64,000 nt of DNA from Sphingobium xanthum (lineage in GTDB: Bacteria; Pseudomonadota; Alphaproteobacteria; Sphingomonadales; Sphingomonadaceae). The stretch is taken from the NCBI RefSeq assembly GCF_019737615.1, contig NZ_JAHKKS010000012.1, positions 1-64,000 on the forward strand, read 5' to 3'. Position numbers and translations under genes: made by a program. The notes under the pieces were generated by a model that ran no database searches, was not told the DNA's origin, and saw only the letters and a program-made list of their open reading frames with translations. This document shows, piece by piece, positions 18,637 to 27,551 of the stretch (within the stretch, counting starts at the first letter, position 1; every line of letters begins with the position of its first letter).

Positions 18637-19836
18637 ATGAAGGTCTTTGTATTTGATTGGACGGCCTATGGGGAAAGCATAGATAAATTCCGCGTAAACG
18701 GTAAAATTCCTCGGCTAGTAAGGGAAAATTTTGAGTCAGAAGTTGCAATCAATACTTACAAGAATCACATTAAAGCTTGGGTTGAACTCGAAAAGCAGGG
18801 CTTTGACGGCGTCGCGATCAACGAACATCACGGCACGCCATTCGGGCTCGGCAATTCGCCGAACCTCATGGCCGCGGCACTTTCTCAACTCACCGAGAAG
18901 CTGAAGATTCTGGTCTATGCCAATTTGCTGCCGATCCATGAGCCGCTGCGTCTGGCCGAGGAACTGGCGATGCTCGATTGCATGACCAACGGCAGGCTGA
19001 TCGCGGGTGTCGCCCGAGGCGCGCCGCGTGAATACAACATCTTCAACGTGCCGATGAGCGAATCGCGCGGCCGCTTCAATGAAGCCTTCGACGTGATGCA
19101 CGGCGCCTGGACCGAGGATCGCTTCTCCTTCGATGGAGAATTCTACAAATATCGCGACGTATCGATCTGGCCTCGTCCTGTGCAACAACCCCATCCGCCG
19201 ATCTGGGTGCCGCTGACCGGGTCGAAGGAGACGATCGAATGGGCGGCCGCCCATGATGCGACGATCACGCCCGGCGTGTTCGCGGGCCCGATGCGCGAGG
19301 ACACAATCCGCTATTTCGCGGAGTGCCAGGAAAAGCACGGCCGCAAAGTCCAGTCCGACAAGATCTGTATCATGGTGGATTGTTACGTGGCGGATTCGAA
19401 GCAGCAGGCCGTCGACGAATATGGCGAATATCTGATGTACCTGTTCAACACGCTGCTCGGCTACGACCAGGTGTGGCAGGACGAGGTCAACAAGAAGGGA
19501 TATTACAGCTCGACCGCCTTCGAGCACCTGCGCGAGGGCACAAAGGGCACGCTGGCCGAGGACGGCACCGTCTTCAACGAATGGACGATGGATACGGTGC
19601 GCGCCGCCGCCGAACATATGCCGATGGGTACTGCCGACCAGGTGGTCGAACGGATCATCGCCGAATGCGACGATGCCGGCGCGAACAATGTCCTGCTGGT
19701 CTGCAATCGCGGCCATATGCCGCATGAAATGTACCTCAACCAGATCCGGCGGATCGGCAAGGAGGTCCTGCCGAAGCTGCAGGCGCATCATGTGACGTTC
19801 GTGCCGCACGCCGAGCAGCGGCTGGCGGCCGAGTAG
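18637..19836 (+). CDS. LLM-class (luciferase-like) flavin-dependent monooxygenase
   Basis: The 399-residue protein has the bacterial-luciferase TIM-barrel pattern, with GFDGVAINEHHGTPFG early, LPIHEPLRLAEELAMLDCMT and the GRLIAGVARGAPREYN block. Such enzymes use reduced flavin and oxygen to insert oxygen next to a carbonyl or to cleave carbon-heteroatom bonds; a separate flavin reductase would be needed and is not in the window. The first 50 codons and the leader are strikingly AT-rich compared with the rest. The MFS carrier follows after 32 bases, so the two probably form an operon. Confidence 0.88.
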   Translation: MKVFVFDWTAYGESIDKFRVNGKIPRLVRENFESEVAINTYKNHIKAWVELEKQGFDGVAINEHHGTPFGLGNSPNLMAAALSQLTEKLKILVYANLLPIHEPLRLAEELAMLDCMTNGRLIAGVARGAPREYNIFNVPMSESRGRFNEAFDVMHGAWTEDRFSFDGEFYKYRDVSIWPRPVQQPHPPIWVPLTGSKETIEWAAAHDATITPGVFAGPMREDTIRYFAECQEKHGRKVQSDKICIMVDCYVADSKQQAVDEYGEYLMYLFNTLLGYDQVWQDEVNKKGYYSSTAFEHLREGTKGTLAEDGTVFNEWTMDTVRAAAEHMPMGTADQVVERIIAECDDAGANNVLLVCNRGHMPHEMYLNQIRRIGKEVLPKLQAHHVTFVPHAEQRLAAE

Positions 19837-19868
19837 ATGCGGATGGGACCTGCGTGGGGCGCCTCCGC

Positions 19869-21296
19869 ATGACCGATCCAACCTTGGCCTTGGCAGACGG
19901 GGAGGGGCCGAGATCGGCAGCGTCCGGTGGCGGACATCCGCTGCTGCGCGCCGGCTACAAGCGGTGGGTCGTTTTCGTCCTGCTCCTGGTTAGCATCGTC
20001 AACTTCGCCGACCGGGCTATCCTCGCTGTCCTTGCCCAACCGATCAAGGAAGACCTCAACCTCACGGATACCGACCTTGGGCTGCTCCAGGGCCTTGGCT
20101 TCGCCATCCTCTACTCCGTCCTCGGTGTGCCGCTGGGCATGCTGGCCGAGCGGGTAAACCGGACGCGGCTGATCGCGATATGTGTCGCCATTTGGTCGCT
20201 GATGACCATGGCTTGTGGCTCGGCGACGGGCTTCTTCACGCTGTTGCTTGGCAGGATCGGCGTCGGGATCGGCGAGGCTGGCGTGCAGCCGCCGACGTCG
20301 TCGCTGCTGTCCGACCATTTCCGGTTCGACAGGCGGGCGTCGGTTTTGGCGATTGTCATGCTTGGCGCGCCCTTCGGATTTCTGCTGGGCCAGTCAGTCG
20401 GAGGCTGGGTGGCTTCGGCATGGAATTGGCGCGTTGCCTTCTATGTGATGGGTGTTCCGGGCATCCTGATCGCCCTGCTTGTCTGGCTCACCTTGCGCGA
20501 GCCACCGCGCGGGCTCGCGGACGGGAACACGGCGGCCTCCCCGGCGCCGTCGCTCGCGACAGTGGTTCGCTACCTGCTGGGCAAGCCGACATATCTGCAT
20601 CTCCTCGCCGGCGGCACGATCTCGGCCTTTGCCTTGAACGCGATCGCCATCTTCGTGCTGCCCTTCTATCTGCGCGGTTTCGACATGCCGCTGGCGGTGC
20701 TTGGCGTAGTCTTTGGCGTGGTCACTTTCACGTCCAACGGGATCGGAATGCTGCTGGGCGGGTTCGGGTTCGACCGGCTTTCGAGGAGGGACGTCCGGTG
20801 GGCCTTGTGGGGCCCCGCCGTCGCCCTGCTCTTGTGCATTCCGGCCTATTTCGGGGCCTTTGTAAGCCGTGGGATCTATGCTTCGCTGGTTTGCGTGTGG
20901 CTCGGCAATCTCGTGCTTATCAGCTACCTCGCGCCGACCGCCGGTACCATGCAGAATCTGGTAGGGTCACGCATGCGCGCTACGACCTCGGCGCTAACCG
21001 CTCTGGTGAGCGGCCTCTTCGGCGCGGGTCTGGGCCCGACAGCGATCGGAATGGCCAGCGACTTCTTCGCCGCAAGGTCGTTTGCCGGCGCCGATTTCAT
21101 TGCCAGCTGCCCGGGCGGGCGAGGGCCGGGTGGGACGGGCACGGCGCTCGACATGGCCTGCCGGTCGGCGTCAGCCGAAGGACTGCGCAATGCCTTGATC
21201 AGCGTGCTGGCGCTCTTCCTTTGGGCAGCAGTTCACTATCTGCTCGCCTCGCGCCACCTGAAGAACGATCTCTATGATGCGGATAAAGAGGCCTAG
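19869..21296 (+). CDS. MFS transporter (spinster-like), carrier 2
   Basis: The ATG at 19869 gives 475 residues; a GTG at 19854 would add five. Hydrophobic segments start at about residue 25 with RWVVFVLLLVSIVNFADRAI, and GMLAERVNRTRLI provides the MFS loop motif. The family includes spinster-like carriers for lipid-like or aromatic acids. It is the second carrier of the island, directly after the flavin monooxygenase. It ends seven bases before the convergent GntR gene. The direction of transport is unproven. Confidence 0.87.
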   Translation: MTDPTLALADGEGPRSAASGGGHPLLRAGYKRWVVFVLLLVSIVNFADRAILAVLAQPIKEDLNLTDTDLGLLQGLGFAILYSVLGVPLGMLAERVNRTRLIAICVAIWSLMTMACGSATGFFTLLLGRIGVGIGEAGVQPPTSSLLSDHFRFDRRASVLAIVMLGAPFGFLLGQSVGGWVASAWNWRVAFYVMGVPGILIALLVWLTLREPPRGLADGNTAASPAPSLATVVRYLLGKPTYLHLLAGGTISAFALNAIAIFVLPFYLRGFDMPLAVLGVVFGVVTFTSNGIGMLLGGFGFDRLSRRDVRWALWGPAVALLLCIPAYFGAFVSRGIYASLVCVWLGNLVLISYLAPTAGTMQNLVGSRMRATTSALTALVSGLFGAGLGPTAIGMASDFFAARSFAGADFIASCPGGRGPGGTGTALDMACRSASAEGLRNALISVLALFLWAAVHYLLASRHLKNDLYDADKEA

Positions 21297-21303
21297 GATT
21301 GGC

Positions 21304-22725
21304 TCAGATCGGTCGATTCTTGCTCATCGCCAACATGACTCGCGAAGATTCCTGTTTGGCCCAGTCTAATCTAGCTTTGTCTGCCGGATCCATTTCGGCC
21401 AGCAGCCGCCGAAGCAGATCAAAATACTCAGCTTGCATGCCCGCAGCCAGGCGCTCGACGAACAAGGGATGAAAGCGCGCTTCATAGGCCGCGACACAGC
21501 GTGAAAACAGATCGATGATCGGACTGTTCGCGAGTTGCGAAACATATTGAACAAGCCGCAGCAGATCGTAGCGGTCGATCAGGTCACCATGCTGAATATG
21601 ATCGAGCAACGTCATGAGCCGCTCTCGCTGCTCCCCATTTGCGCGGCTTATCGCCAGCGCGGGTATGAAGCGATTGAGTTCGAACAGAATCGTGCCTGCC
21701 ACCATCGGGTCCATCTGGCGACTGATGAGGAACGCGACGACTAGTCGGATGCTGCCTGGCCCGCGCACGTCCCGCACGATGAGGCCATTTCCACGGCCCC
21801 GGCGGCATTCCACCAGACCATTATCCTGCAACTGCCGGATCGCCTGGCGCAGGGTCGCCCGGCCTACGCTGAACCGTTCACACAGGTCCCATTCCGACCC
21901 CAGTCGCTGGCCGGCGCTCGCGCTGCTAAGGATTTGTGCGGAAATCTTGCGCGCAACGAGGGTCGAGAGCGTGCGATCGTCGGCCATTCGCGTGGTCTCG
22001 ATCCCGGGCGGCTCGAGTGGGGAGCTCTCTCGCTGAAGCCGATTATCCAGCCTTTCACCGAGTGCTGCGGCTGCGGTCATGGCCGCATCGACATCGCCCT
22101 TTTCCAGCGCCTCGCGCATCAATTCGCTGTCGCTTGCAGCGCGGCTTCCCCCTTCCGGCGGCGTGCATTCGGAGTCTAGGAATTCAGTGGTGAGATCGTT
22201 GAGACATTCGACAAAAAGTTGGGTGGCAGGTTCGCCGGTGAGTTCGGCGATGGCAGCGCATATCTGCAAATGCCCGCCGAGCCCATCGTCACCATTGCAG
22301 GACAGCAGTTCCGCGATCCGCGACGCATCGGGTTCGGCCGACACGGCAAGGCGGGCTGCCATCGGGTCCACCGCGTCGCGGGCGTCCTTCAGCTGTGCGA
22401 GCGTTATCCCCGTCATGCGAAAATAGTTGGCCAATTCCGTGCCGATTGCCTGAGCCTCGGGCTGAGCCACGATAAAGCCCCCACACGGCCCCGGGCGCAG
22501 GCGGCCCAGTCCTCTGCGTTCCAGCAGTCCGACCGCTTCGCGTGCAGCGGCCCTGCCAACGCCGTAGCGATCCGACAGCTCGCGCAGCGACCCCATTGCG
22601 CCACCGGTCGGCACGCTGTTCGACGCAATGTCGTCTTCAATCCGCCTCGCCAGCTTTTCAGCCAGCCGGGCTGCAGCACCATCTTCGTTCGTGGATGCCG
22701 AGTAAATTCTCTCCGCGGTACTCAT
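21304..22725 (-). CDS. Tandem GntR-FCD transcriptional regulator (double-length)
   Basis: At 473 residues this is about twice a normal FadR-type regulator and holds two complete units. The first winged helix is at about 17-88 (SLRELSDRYGVGRAAAREAV), followed by an FCD-like helical domain at about 95-230. The second winged helix is at about 250-320 (SEWDLCERFSVGRATLRQAI), followed by another helical domain to the end. Ordinary family members dimerise; here the dimer appears covalently built in. The start has GAGAGG upstream. A strong and a weak copy of the island's operator motif lie upstream of it, so it probably controls itself and the island. It is the best candidate reader of that motif. 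Confidence 0.87.
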   Translation of the reverse strand: MSTAERIYSASTNEDGAAARLAEKLARRIEDDIASNSVPTGGAMGSLRELSDRYGVGRAAAREAVGLLERRGLGRLRPGPCGGFIVAQPEAQAIGTELANYFRMTGITLAQLKDARDAVDPMAARLAVSAEPDASRIAELLSCNGDDGLGGHLQICAAIAELTGEPATQLFVECLNDLTTEFLDSECTPPEGGSRAASDSELMREALEKGDVDAAMTAAAALGERLDNRLQRESSPLEPPGIETTRMADDRTLSTLVARKISAQILSSASAGQRLGSEWDLCERFSVGRATLRQAIRQLQDNGLVECRRGRGNGLIVRDVRGPGSIRLVVAFLISRQMDPMVAGTILFELNRFIPALAISRANGEQRERLMTLLDHIQHGDLIDRYDLLRLVQYVSQLANSPIIDLFSRCVAAYEARFHPLFVERLAAGMQAEYFDLLRRLLAEMDPADKARLDWAKQESSRVMLAMSKNRPI

Positions 22726-22791
22726 CCGATCCTCTCGGCGCGGATTGAAGCCCTTGTGAACCGCAGTTGCAAGCCAAAAACCTGTTTGGCG

Positions 22792-22831
22792 CCAGTATAT
22801 TTTCGTGATGAAATGTCAGTACTATTTTGCT
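22792..22831 (+). promoter_or_regulatory. Weak and strong copies of the shared operator, before the GntR gene
   Basis: CCAGTATATTTTCGTG (22792-22807) and TCAGTACTATTTTGCT (22816-22831) are read on the plus strand, opposite to the gntR gene they precede. The TATTTT blocks are 25 bases apart, similar to the 27-base pair near 17260. The reversed orientation relative to the gene would fit repression rather than activation. Confidence 0.5.
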
Positions 22832-23289
22832 GTTCCAACCTCTCTTTTGGGAGGGCCTCCAAGGCATTTAAGGGACTCGCATCGGCAGGATGGGCGGCGT
22901 TCACCCGCTCCGTGAAATTCGCATATCCATCGCCTTGTTGCTGATGCCGCCGAGCCGCTCCAGACTTTTTGGCCGATGGTATATTTGATGGTGGGCGGGG
23001 ACTACAGCACCTTGCGTCCACACAGCAGTCGTGTTGCAGGTTGGCACCCGCCGAGTTAACAACTGCCCACGCCAAGGGCGTATGGACGACGAAGCGAAGT
23101 TATCTAGCGGCCTGAAAGCGGGGAGCGGGTCAGATGTCACCACGGACCACGCGAAACTTTGCAGATCCGGCCAGATTGGGGTTCTCGCCCGCGCTTTGAG
23201 GATCTTGGGCGCGCGCCGGCTTGCCAGGTCGTCCAAGATTGGCAATGCTCTTCCGCTGACGACCCCAAAACTGCCTGGAGAGTCGGCCA
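22832..23289. other. Gene-free stretch between gntR and luxR
   Basis: Open frames crossing this stretch on the minus strand show no family resemblance and run antisense into the luxR gene. GGAGAG at its right end is the luxR ribosome site. No repeat or RNA gene was recognised. Confidence 0.4.
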
Positions 23290-24063
23290 ATGGCCTGGAT
23301 GTCGATTGCTCCGCGCGCTGCGACAGAGGCGCGACATGTGGAAATGCTCGTCGAGCATCTCGACGATGAGCTTTTTGATGCAACTCTGCTTGATATGTTT
23401 CACGAGATCGCGCCCGTCGCTGAAGTGAACGGTTTTTGCCTGGAGGACCGGGCGCGCGACCCACGGCCCGTGGGCTGGTGTGGACTGCGGGCCGGCACCG
23501 CTCGGCGCGTCGAACGCTACACGCATGGTTTCTATCGACTCGATCCCACTCTGCAGTCGCTTCCTCCCGCTCGTCAGCGACGTGACACGCTGATTCACAT
23601 TCTGGCGGCCGAAAGTGTGGGTAACGACGTCTATCGCCGCACATGCTTCGAGGAACCTTCCTTCAGTCAGAAAGTCTCGATCGCGCAAGGCGGTTGCAAC
23701 GATTCCTGGACGATCATGAACATCTATTTCGGAGAGCCCTGTAGCCGCTCCAGCACCATTCAGCAGGTTGTCGACTTCGGCTTGCTGGTCGCGCCTTTCC
23801 TCCGGCGGCGTGCCGTCGCTCCGTCCGCCGTAAAAAGCTCCGAGCGCGTCGATGATCGGGTGGACCGACGCTTGCAACGCCGCTTCCCCCTCTTGACGCC
23901 GCGCGAGCGTCGCGTGTGCGCCTTGACCATGATCGGCAAATCTTCTGGAGAGATTGCCACCACATTGGGTATTCGCCCCGGAACCGTCCTTACCTACCGT
24001 CGACGGGCTTACGACCGTCTGGGCGTCAGCAGCGCTGCTGCTCTCGTCGCCGAGATACTCTAG
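23290..24063 (+). CDS. LuxR-family regulator (carboxy-terminal GerE-type helix-turn-helix)
   Basis: The 257-residue protein ends with a clear LuxR HTH at about 195-257 (LTPRERRVCALTMIGKSSGE onward to RRAYDRLGVSSAAALV). The amino-terminal 190 residues are a ligand or sensor domain that I cannot assign to a known class. GGAGAG lies seven bases before the ATG. The gene is convergent with the homogentisate operon and separated from it by a strong hairpin, so it may regulate that operon, but this is position only. It resembles the LuxR protein at 39520 in layout. Confidence 0.82.
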   Translation: MAWMSIAPRAATEARHVEMLVEHLDDELFDATLLDMFHEIAPVAEVNGFCLEDRARDPRPVGWCGLRAGTARRVERYTHGFYRLDPTLQSLPPARQRRDTLIHILAAESVGNDVYRRTCFEEPSFSQKVSIAQGGCNDSWTIMNIYFGEPCSRSSTIQQVVDFGLLVAPFLRRRAVAPSAVKSSERVDDRVDRRLQRRFPLLTPRERRVCALTMIGKSSGEIATTLGIRPGTVLTYRRRAYDRLGVSSAAALVAEIL

Positions 24064-24065
24064 GT

Positions 24066-24108
24066 CGGATCGACATTCAGCGCTCGCCATCATCTGAACG
24101 TCGATCCG
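24066..24108. terminator. Bidirectional hairpin between luxR and maiA
   Basis: CGGATCGACATTCAG pairs with CTGAACGTCGATCCG across a 13-base loop, giving 14 base pairs with a single A-C mismatch. It fills the 47-base gap between two convergent stop codons and could end transcripts from both sides. There is no strong T-run on either side. Confidence 0.65.
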
Positions 24109-24110
24109 CC

Positions 24111-24761
24111 CTAGATCGGGGCTGAATCGGCGTCAGGTTGCTGGTCCGGTGCCGCAAGGCGGAACGCATCGATCTGATTGGCCCGCGCGGCTATATCGAC
24201 CAGCTTGGGAAACATCGAGAGATCGACGCTGAAACGCCTGGCAGAATAGATTTGGGGGATCAGGCAGCAATCGGCGAGGCTGGGATGATCGCCGAAGGTG
24301 AAGGCGCGGCCATGCCGATCAACCAGTTGTTCCAGCGCCGCGAAGCCAGTCTCGATCCAGTGCGCAATCCAGGCCTGTATCGTCGCTTCGCTGGCATGCA
24401 CGTTTGCTCGCAACGCGCTGAGCACGCGAAGATTGTTCAGGGGATGAATATCACACGCAACAAGCTGTGCCATGGACCGGACAATGGCACGGTCATAGCT
24501 CTTGGCTGGCAGCAATGCTGGTTCGGGCCAACGCTCCTCAAGCCATTCCATGATCGCCAAGCTCTGCGTCACATGGTCGCCGTCGATCGCCAGCGCAGGA
24601 ACCAAGCCCTGAGGCGAGAAATTGAGAAAAGCGCTGGCGCGTTGGGCGCCGGTCCGAAGATCATGTGTCACCTGACCATAGGTCAGGCCTTTGAGGCCCA
24701 GAGCGATGCGAACCCTGTACGAGGCCGTCGATCGCCAGTACCCATGCAGGGTAATGGTCAT
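24111..24761 (-). CDS. maiA: Maleylacetoacetate isomerase (zeta-class glutathione transferase)
   Basis: The start at 24761 overlaps the fahA stop as ATGA and gives 216 residues beginning [20 protein letters not shown], the zeta-class GST opening with the active-site serine region. The SFSPQG-like segment appears as FLNFSPQGLVPAL, and QSLAIMEWLEE is the glutathione-binding part. It isomerises maleylacetoacetate to fumarylacetoacetate with glutathione. It is the last gene of the homogentisate operon, although it acts before FahA. The ORF can be extended ten codons upstream, but that would overlap fahA further without a ribosome site. Confidence 0.9.
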   Translation of the reverse strand: MTITLHGYWRSTASYRVRIALGLKGLTYGQVTHDLRTGAQRASAFLNFSPQGLVPALAIDGDHVTQSLAIMEWLEERWPEPALLPAKSYDRAIVRSMAQLVACDIHPLNNLRVLSALRANVHASEATIQAWIAHWIETGFAALEQLVDRHGRAFTFGDHPSLADCCLIPQIYSARRFSVDLSMFPKLVDIAARANQIDAFRLAAPDQQPDADSAPI

Positions 24762-26059
24762 GTCACAGCAGGCTGCACGACTGCGCGGCACTCGCCAAAG
24801 CCGATACTTGCAAATCCCTCTCGCTCAGCCCTCGCGCGCAAGATGATCTCGTCGCCATCCTCCACAAATGTCCGGGTTTCCCCCGTCGGCAAGGTTACTG
24901 GCTCCGCCCCTCCGCTGCTGATTTCCAGCAAACTGCCAAAAGCATCGCGCGTCGGCCCGGAAATGGTGCCTGTTCCGAGCAAATCTCCGGGATTGAGATT
25001 GCATCCGTTGGAAGCGTGATGCGTCACAATTTGGGCGGCGGTCCAGTACATATGTGAGGTCTTCGTCCGGCATAGCCGCTTCGGAGAGATGCTGTTCGCG
25101 CGCATGCGCTCAGTGCAAATCAGGACCTCCATATCCAGAGCTAGACCGCCCTGATGTTGATCGCTTTCATCCCAAAGATAGGCAAGCGGTCGCGGCTCAC
25201 CTTCGGAACGCGCTGGCTGCGCCTGTCGAAACGGAGCCAGCGCCTCGGGCGTAATTATCCAGGGCGAGATCGTTGAATGGAAATTCTTGGAGAGGAAAGG
25301 CCCGAGTGGCTGATATTCCCACGCCTGGATGTCGCGTGCGGACCAGTCGTTCAAAAGACAGAAGCCGCCGATGTGCTTCGGGGCTTCGCCGATCGGGATC
25401 GGTCGGCCCAGCTCATTTTCGCCGGCGATCCAGATGCCCAACTCCAGTTCGAAATCAAGCCGCCGAGAAGGACCGAATGTGGGCTCCTCCTGCCCGGCCA
25501 GTTTGAGCTGGCCATTTGGCCGGCGCACTGGCTGTCCGGACGGTCTGATCGATGAGGCCCGGCCATGATAGCCGATCGGGATATGGCGATAGTTCGGCAG
25601 GAGCGGCGCATCGGGCCGAAACAGGCTGCCGACATTGAGGGCGTGGTGAATGCCCACATAGAAATCCGTATAGTCACCGATGGTTGCCGGAAGTCCCAGC
25701 GTGCAGTCCGCGCCCGCGACAAGATGGGGCAGAAGCGCCGCCTCGTAGCCCCTGTCGCTCAGAAGGAAGGAAAGCCGGTGGCGCAAGCGGCGTCGTGCGG
25801 CGGGCGTGAGCGCAAGAAGGTCGTTCAATGTGGCGGACTGGAGGACGGCGATCAAATCTGCATCGACAAGGCCGAGATCGGCGACGGCCGCGAGGTCCAG
25901 AATCTGCTCGCCGATGGCCACGCCGATACGAGCGCGGTCGTCGCCACGACGAAAGATCGCATAAGGGAGATTTTGCACGGGGAAGTCCGAATGACCGTTG
26001 GCCGAAGCGACCCAGGCGACCAGGGCGGGATCATGTGTTTCATCGATATTGCAGGTCAT
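24758..26059 (-). CDS. fahA: Fumarylacetoacetase
   Basis: The 433-residue protein cleaves fumarylacetoacetate to fumarate and acetoacetate, the last step of homogentisate breakdown. Metal ligands are visible as Asp132 (DYTDFYVG), Glu204 and Glu206 (DFELELGIW) and Asp238 (LLNDWSARD), with catalytic His139 in [10 protein letters not shown]. Length is normal for the family. It overlaps hmgA upstream and maiA downstream by four bases each, so translation of the three is probably coupled. Confidence 0.95.
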   Translation of the reverse strand: MTCNIDETHDPALVAWVASANGHSDFPVQNLPYAIFRRGDDRARIGVAIGEQILDLAAVADLGLVDADLIAVLQSATLNDLLALTPAARRRLRHRLSFLLSDRGYEAALLPHLVAGADCTLGLPATIGDYTDFYVGIHHALNVGSLFRPDAPLLPNYRHIPIGYHGRASSIRPSGQPVRRPNGQLKLAGQEEPTFGPSRRLDFELELGIWIAGENELGRPIPIGEAPKHIGGFCLLNDWSARDIQAWEYQPLGPFLSKNFHSTISPWIITPEALAPFRQAQPARSEGEPRPLAYLWDESDQHQGGLALDMEVLICTERMRANSISPKRLCRTKTSHMYWTAAQIVTHHASNGCNLNPGDLLGTGTISGPTRDAFGSLLEISSGGAEPVTLPTGETRTFVEDGDEIILRARAEREGFASIGFGECRAVVQPAVT

Positions 26060-27333
26060 GCCGGTAGCACCGCCTTTTGAAATCTGGACCAGCAGTCATC
26101 ATAGTTTGACTGCAATGTCGGTGTTTCCATTGCCCAGGCCGTAGGTCGGATGACGGCGCGGCTCTCGAACATGAATGCCAACGTATTTTCGATCTTGTGC
26201 GGCGCGAGGGGGGCAGCGACGGCCCGTTCATAGCTTGCGCGATCGGGGCCGTGGCTGCTCATCTGGTTGTGCAGCGATGCGCCGCCCGGCGCAAAGCCCC
26301 CTTCCTTGGCGTCATATTGCCCGTGGATGAGTCCCATGAACTCGCTCATGACATTGCGATGGAACCAGGGGGGACGAAACGTGTCCTCGGCAACCATCCA
26401 ACGGGGCGGAAAGATCACGAAATCCACATTGGCCGTACCCGGCGTATCGGTGGGCGACGTCAGCACGGTGAAGATCGAGGGATCAGGATGGTCGTAGCTT
26501 ACCGTGTTGATTGTGTTGAAGCGCGTCAGATCATAGCGATACGGCGCCAGATTCCCGTGCCATGCGACCACGTCGAAAGGCGAGTGATCGAGCGTGGTGG
26601 ACCAGAACCGACCTTGGAATTTCTGGATAAGCTCGACGGGCTCATCCTGATCCTCAAACCATGCAGTCGGCGTTTCAAAGTCTCGCATATTTGCCAGGCC
26701 GTTGGAGCCGATCGGTCCCAGATCCGGCACCCTGAAAAGGCTGCCGTAATTTTCACAGACATAGCCCCGCGATGGACCTGCCACCTCGATCCGAAAGCGG
26801 ACGCCGCGCGGAATGACCGCGATGTGCAAAGGCGGAGCTTCGACAATGCCGAACTCGGTCACGATCCTGAGCGTGCCCTGCTGCGGGACGATCAGCAATT
26901 CGCCGTCCGCCGACATGAAGATGCGCTGCATGGAGCAGTTGCAGGCGTAGAGATGAACCGCCATGCCGACGCCGTCCGCGACATGCCCGTTGGCAGCGTA
27001 TGAGATCATCCCGTCGAGGAAGTCGGTTTTATCTTCCGGCATGGGGAGCGGATCCCAACGAAGGCGGTTAGGCGACGCTGGTTCAAGAGCGGATGGTGCT
27101 GCCGAGAGCCGATCGAACCCCGGCAGCATCGCAAACCGACCATGACCGGCTGTCGGGCGCAGTCGATAGAGCCAGCTGCGGCGGTTTTCCGCTCGCGGCG
27201 CTGTGAAGGCCGTTGCGGAAAGCTGTTCCGCGTAGAGGCCGAACGGTACATGCTGCGGCGAATTGCGGCCGATAGGAAGCGCACCAGGGACAGCTTCCGT
27301 GGAAAAATAATTGGAGAAGCCGGTCATATACAT
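26056..27333 (-). CDS. hmgA: Homogentisate 1,2-dioxygenase
   Basis: The ATG at 27333 gives 425 residues beginning [20 protein letters not shown]; the frame also has a TTG three codons earlier that overlaps the preceding stop. The iron ligands are His325 and Glu331 in [10 protein letters not shown] and His361 in SSHGPD. It opens the ring of homogentisate to maleylacetoacetate using Fe(II) and oxygen. It sits between the small MhaB-like protein and fahA in a tightly packed operon. Confidence 0.95.
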   Translation of the reverse strand: MYMTGFSNYFSTEAVPGALPIGRNSPQHVPFGLYAEQLSATAFTAPRAENRRSWLYRLRPTAGHGRFAMLPGFDRLSAAPSALEPASPNRLRWDPLPMPEDKTDFLDGMISYAANGHVADGVGMAVHLYACNCSMQRIFMSADGELLIVPQQGTLRIVTEFGIVEAPPLHIAVIPRGVRFRIEVAGPSRGYVCENYGSLFRVPDLGPIGSNGLANMRDFETPTAWFEDQDEPVELIQKFQGRFWSTTLDHSPFDVVAWHGNLAPYRYDLTRFNTINTVSYDHPDPSIFTVLTSPTDTPGTANVDFVIFPPRWMVAEDTFRPPWFHRNVMSEFMGLIHGQYDAKEGGFAPGGASLHNQMSSHGPDRASYERAVAAPLAPHKIENTLAFMFESRAVIRPTAWAMETPTLQSNYDDCWSRFQKAVLPA

Positions 27334-27338
27334 GGGGA

Positions 27339-27551
27339 TCAAGTCTCCGATTTGCGGGTGCGCGCCGCATAGTGGATAGCCTCGCGGATGAGCTGGGGGT
27401 CGCCAATGGCATTGACGAGCAGCAGGATCAGCCGGGCATTGAACCGCATGCTTTCCGCGTCGCTTAGGCCTTCATGCGCGTTCACCAGCCAGTGATAGAC
27501 ATCATCGACGGACGACGGACTTAGATTCGGAGTCACCGGCAGCTTGTTCAT
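27339..27551 (-). CDS. mhaB: DUF2783 small protein, MhaB-like coupling subunit
   Basis: A 70-residue soluble helical protein ([20 protein letters not shown] at its start) of the DUF2783 type. It overlaps the upstream flavoprotein by an ATGA junction. In Pseudomonas putida a two-part 3-hydroxyphenylacetate 6-hydroxylase consists of a flavoprotein, MhaA, and a very small coupling protein, MhaB, leading to homogentisate; size and position match here. The equivalence is inferred from arrangement and family, not from an alignment. Confidence 0.7.
   Translation of the reverse strand: MNKLPVTPNLSPSSVDDVYHWLVNAHEGLSDAESMRFNARLILLLVNAIGDPQLIREAIHYAARTRKSET

Noticed and set aside
22901..23644. 247-codon minus-strand frame upstream of gntR
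   Set aside because: It is antisense to the first half of luxR and its product is not protein-like.
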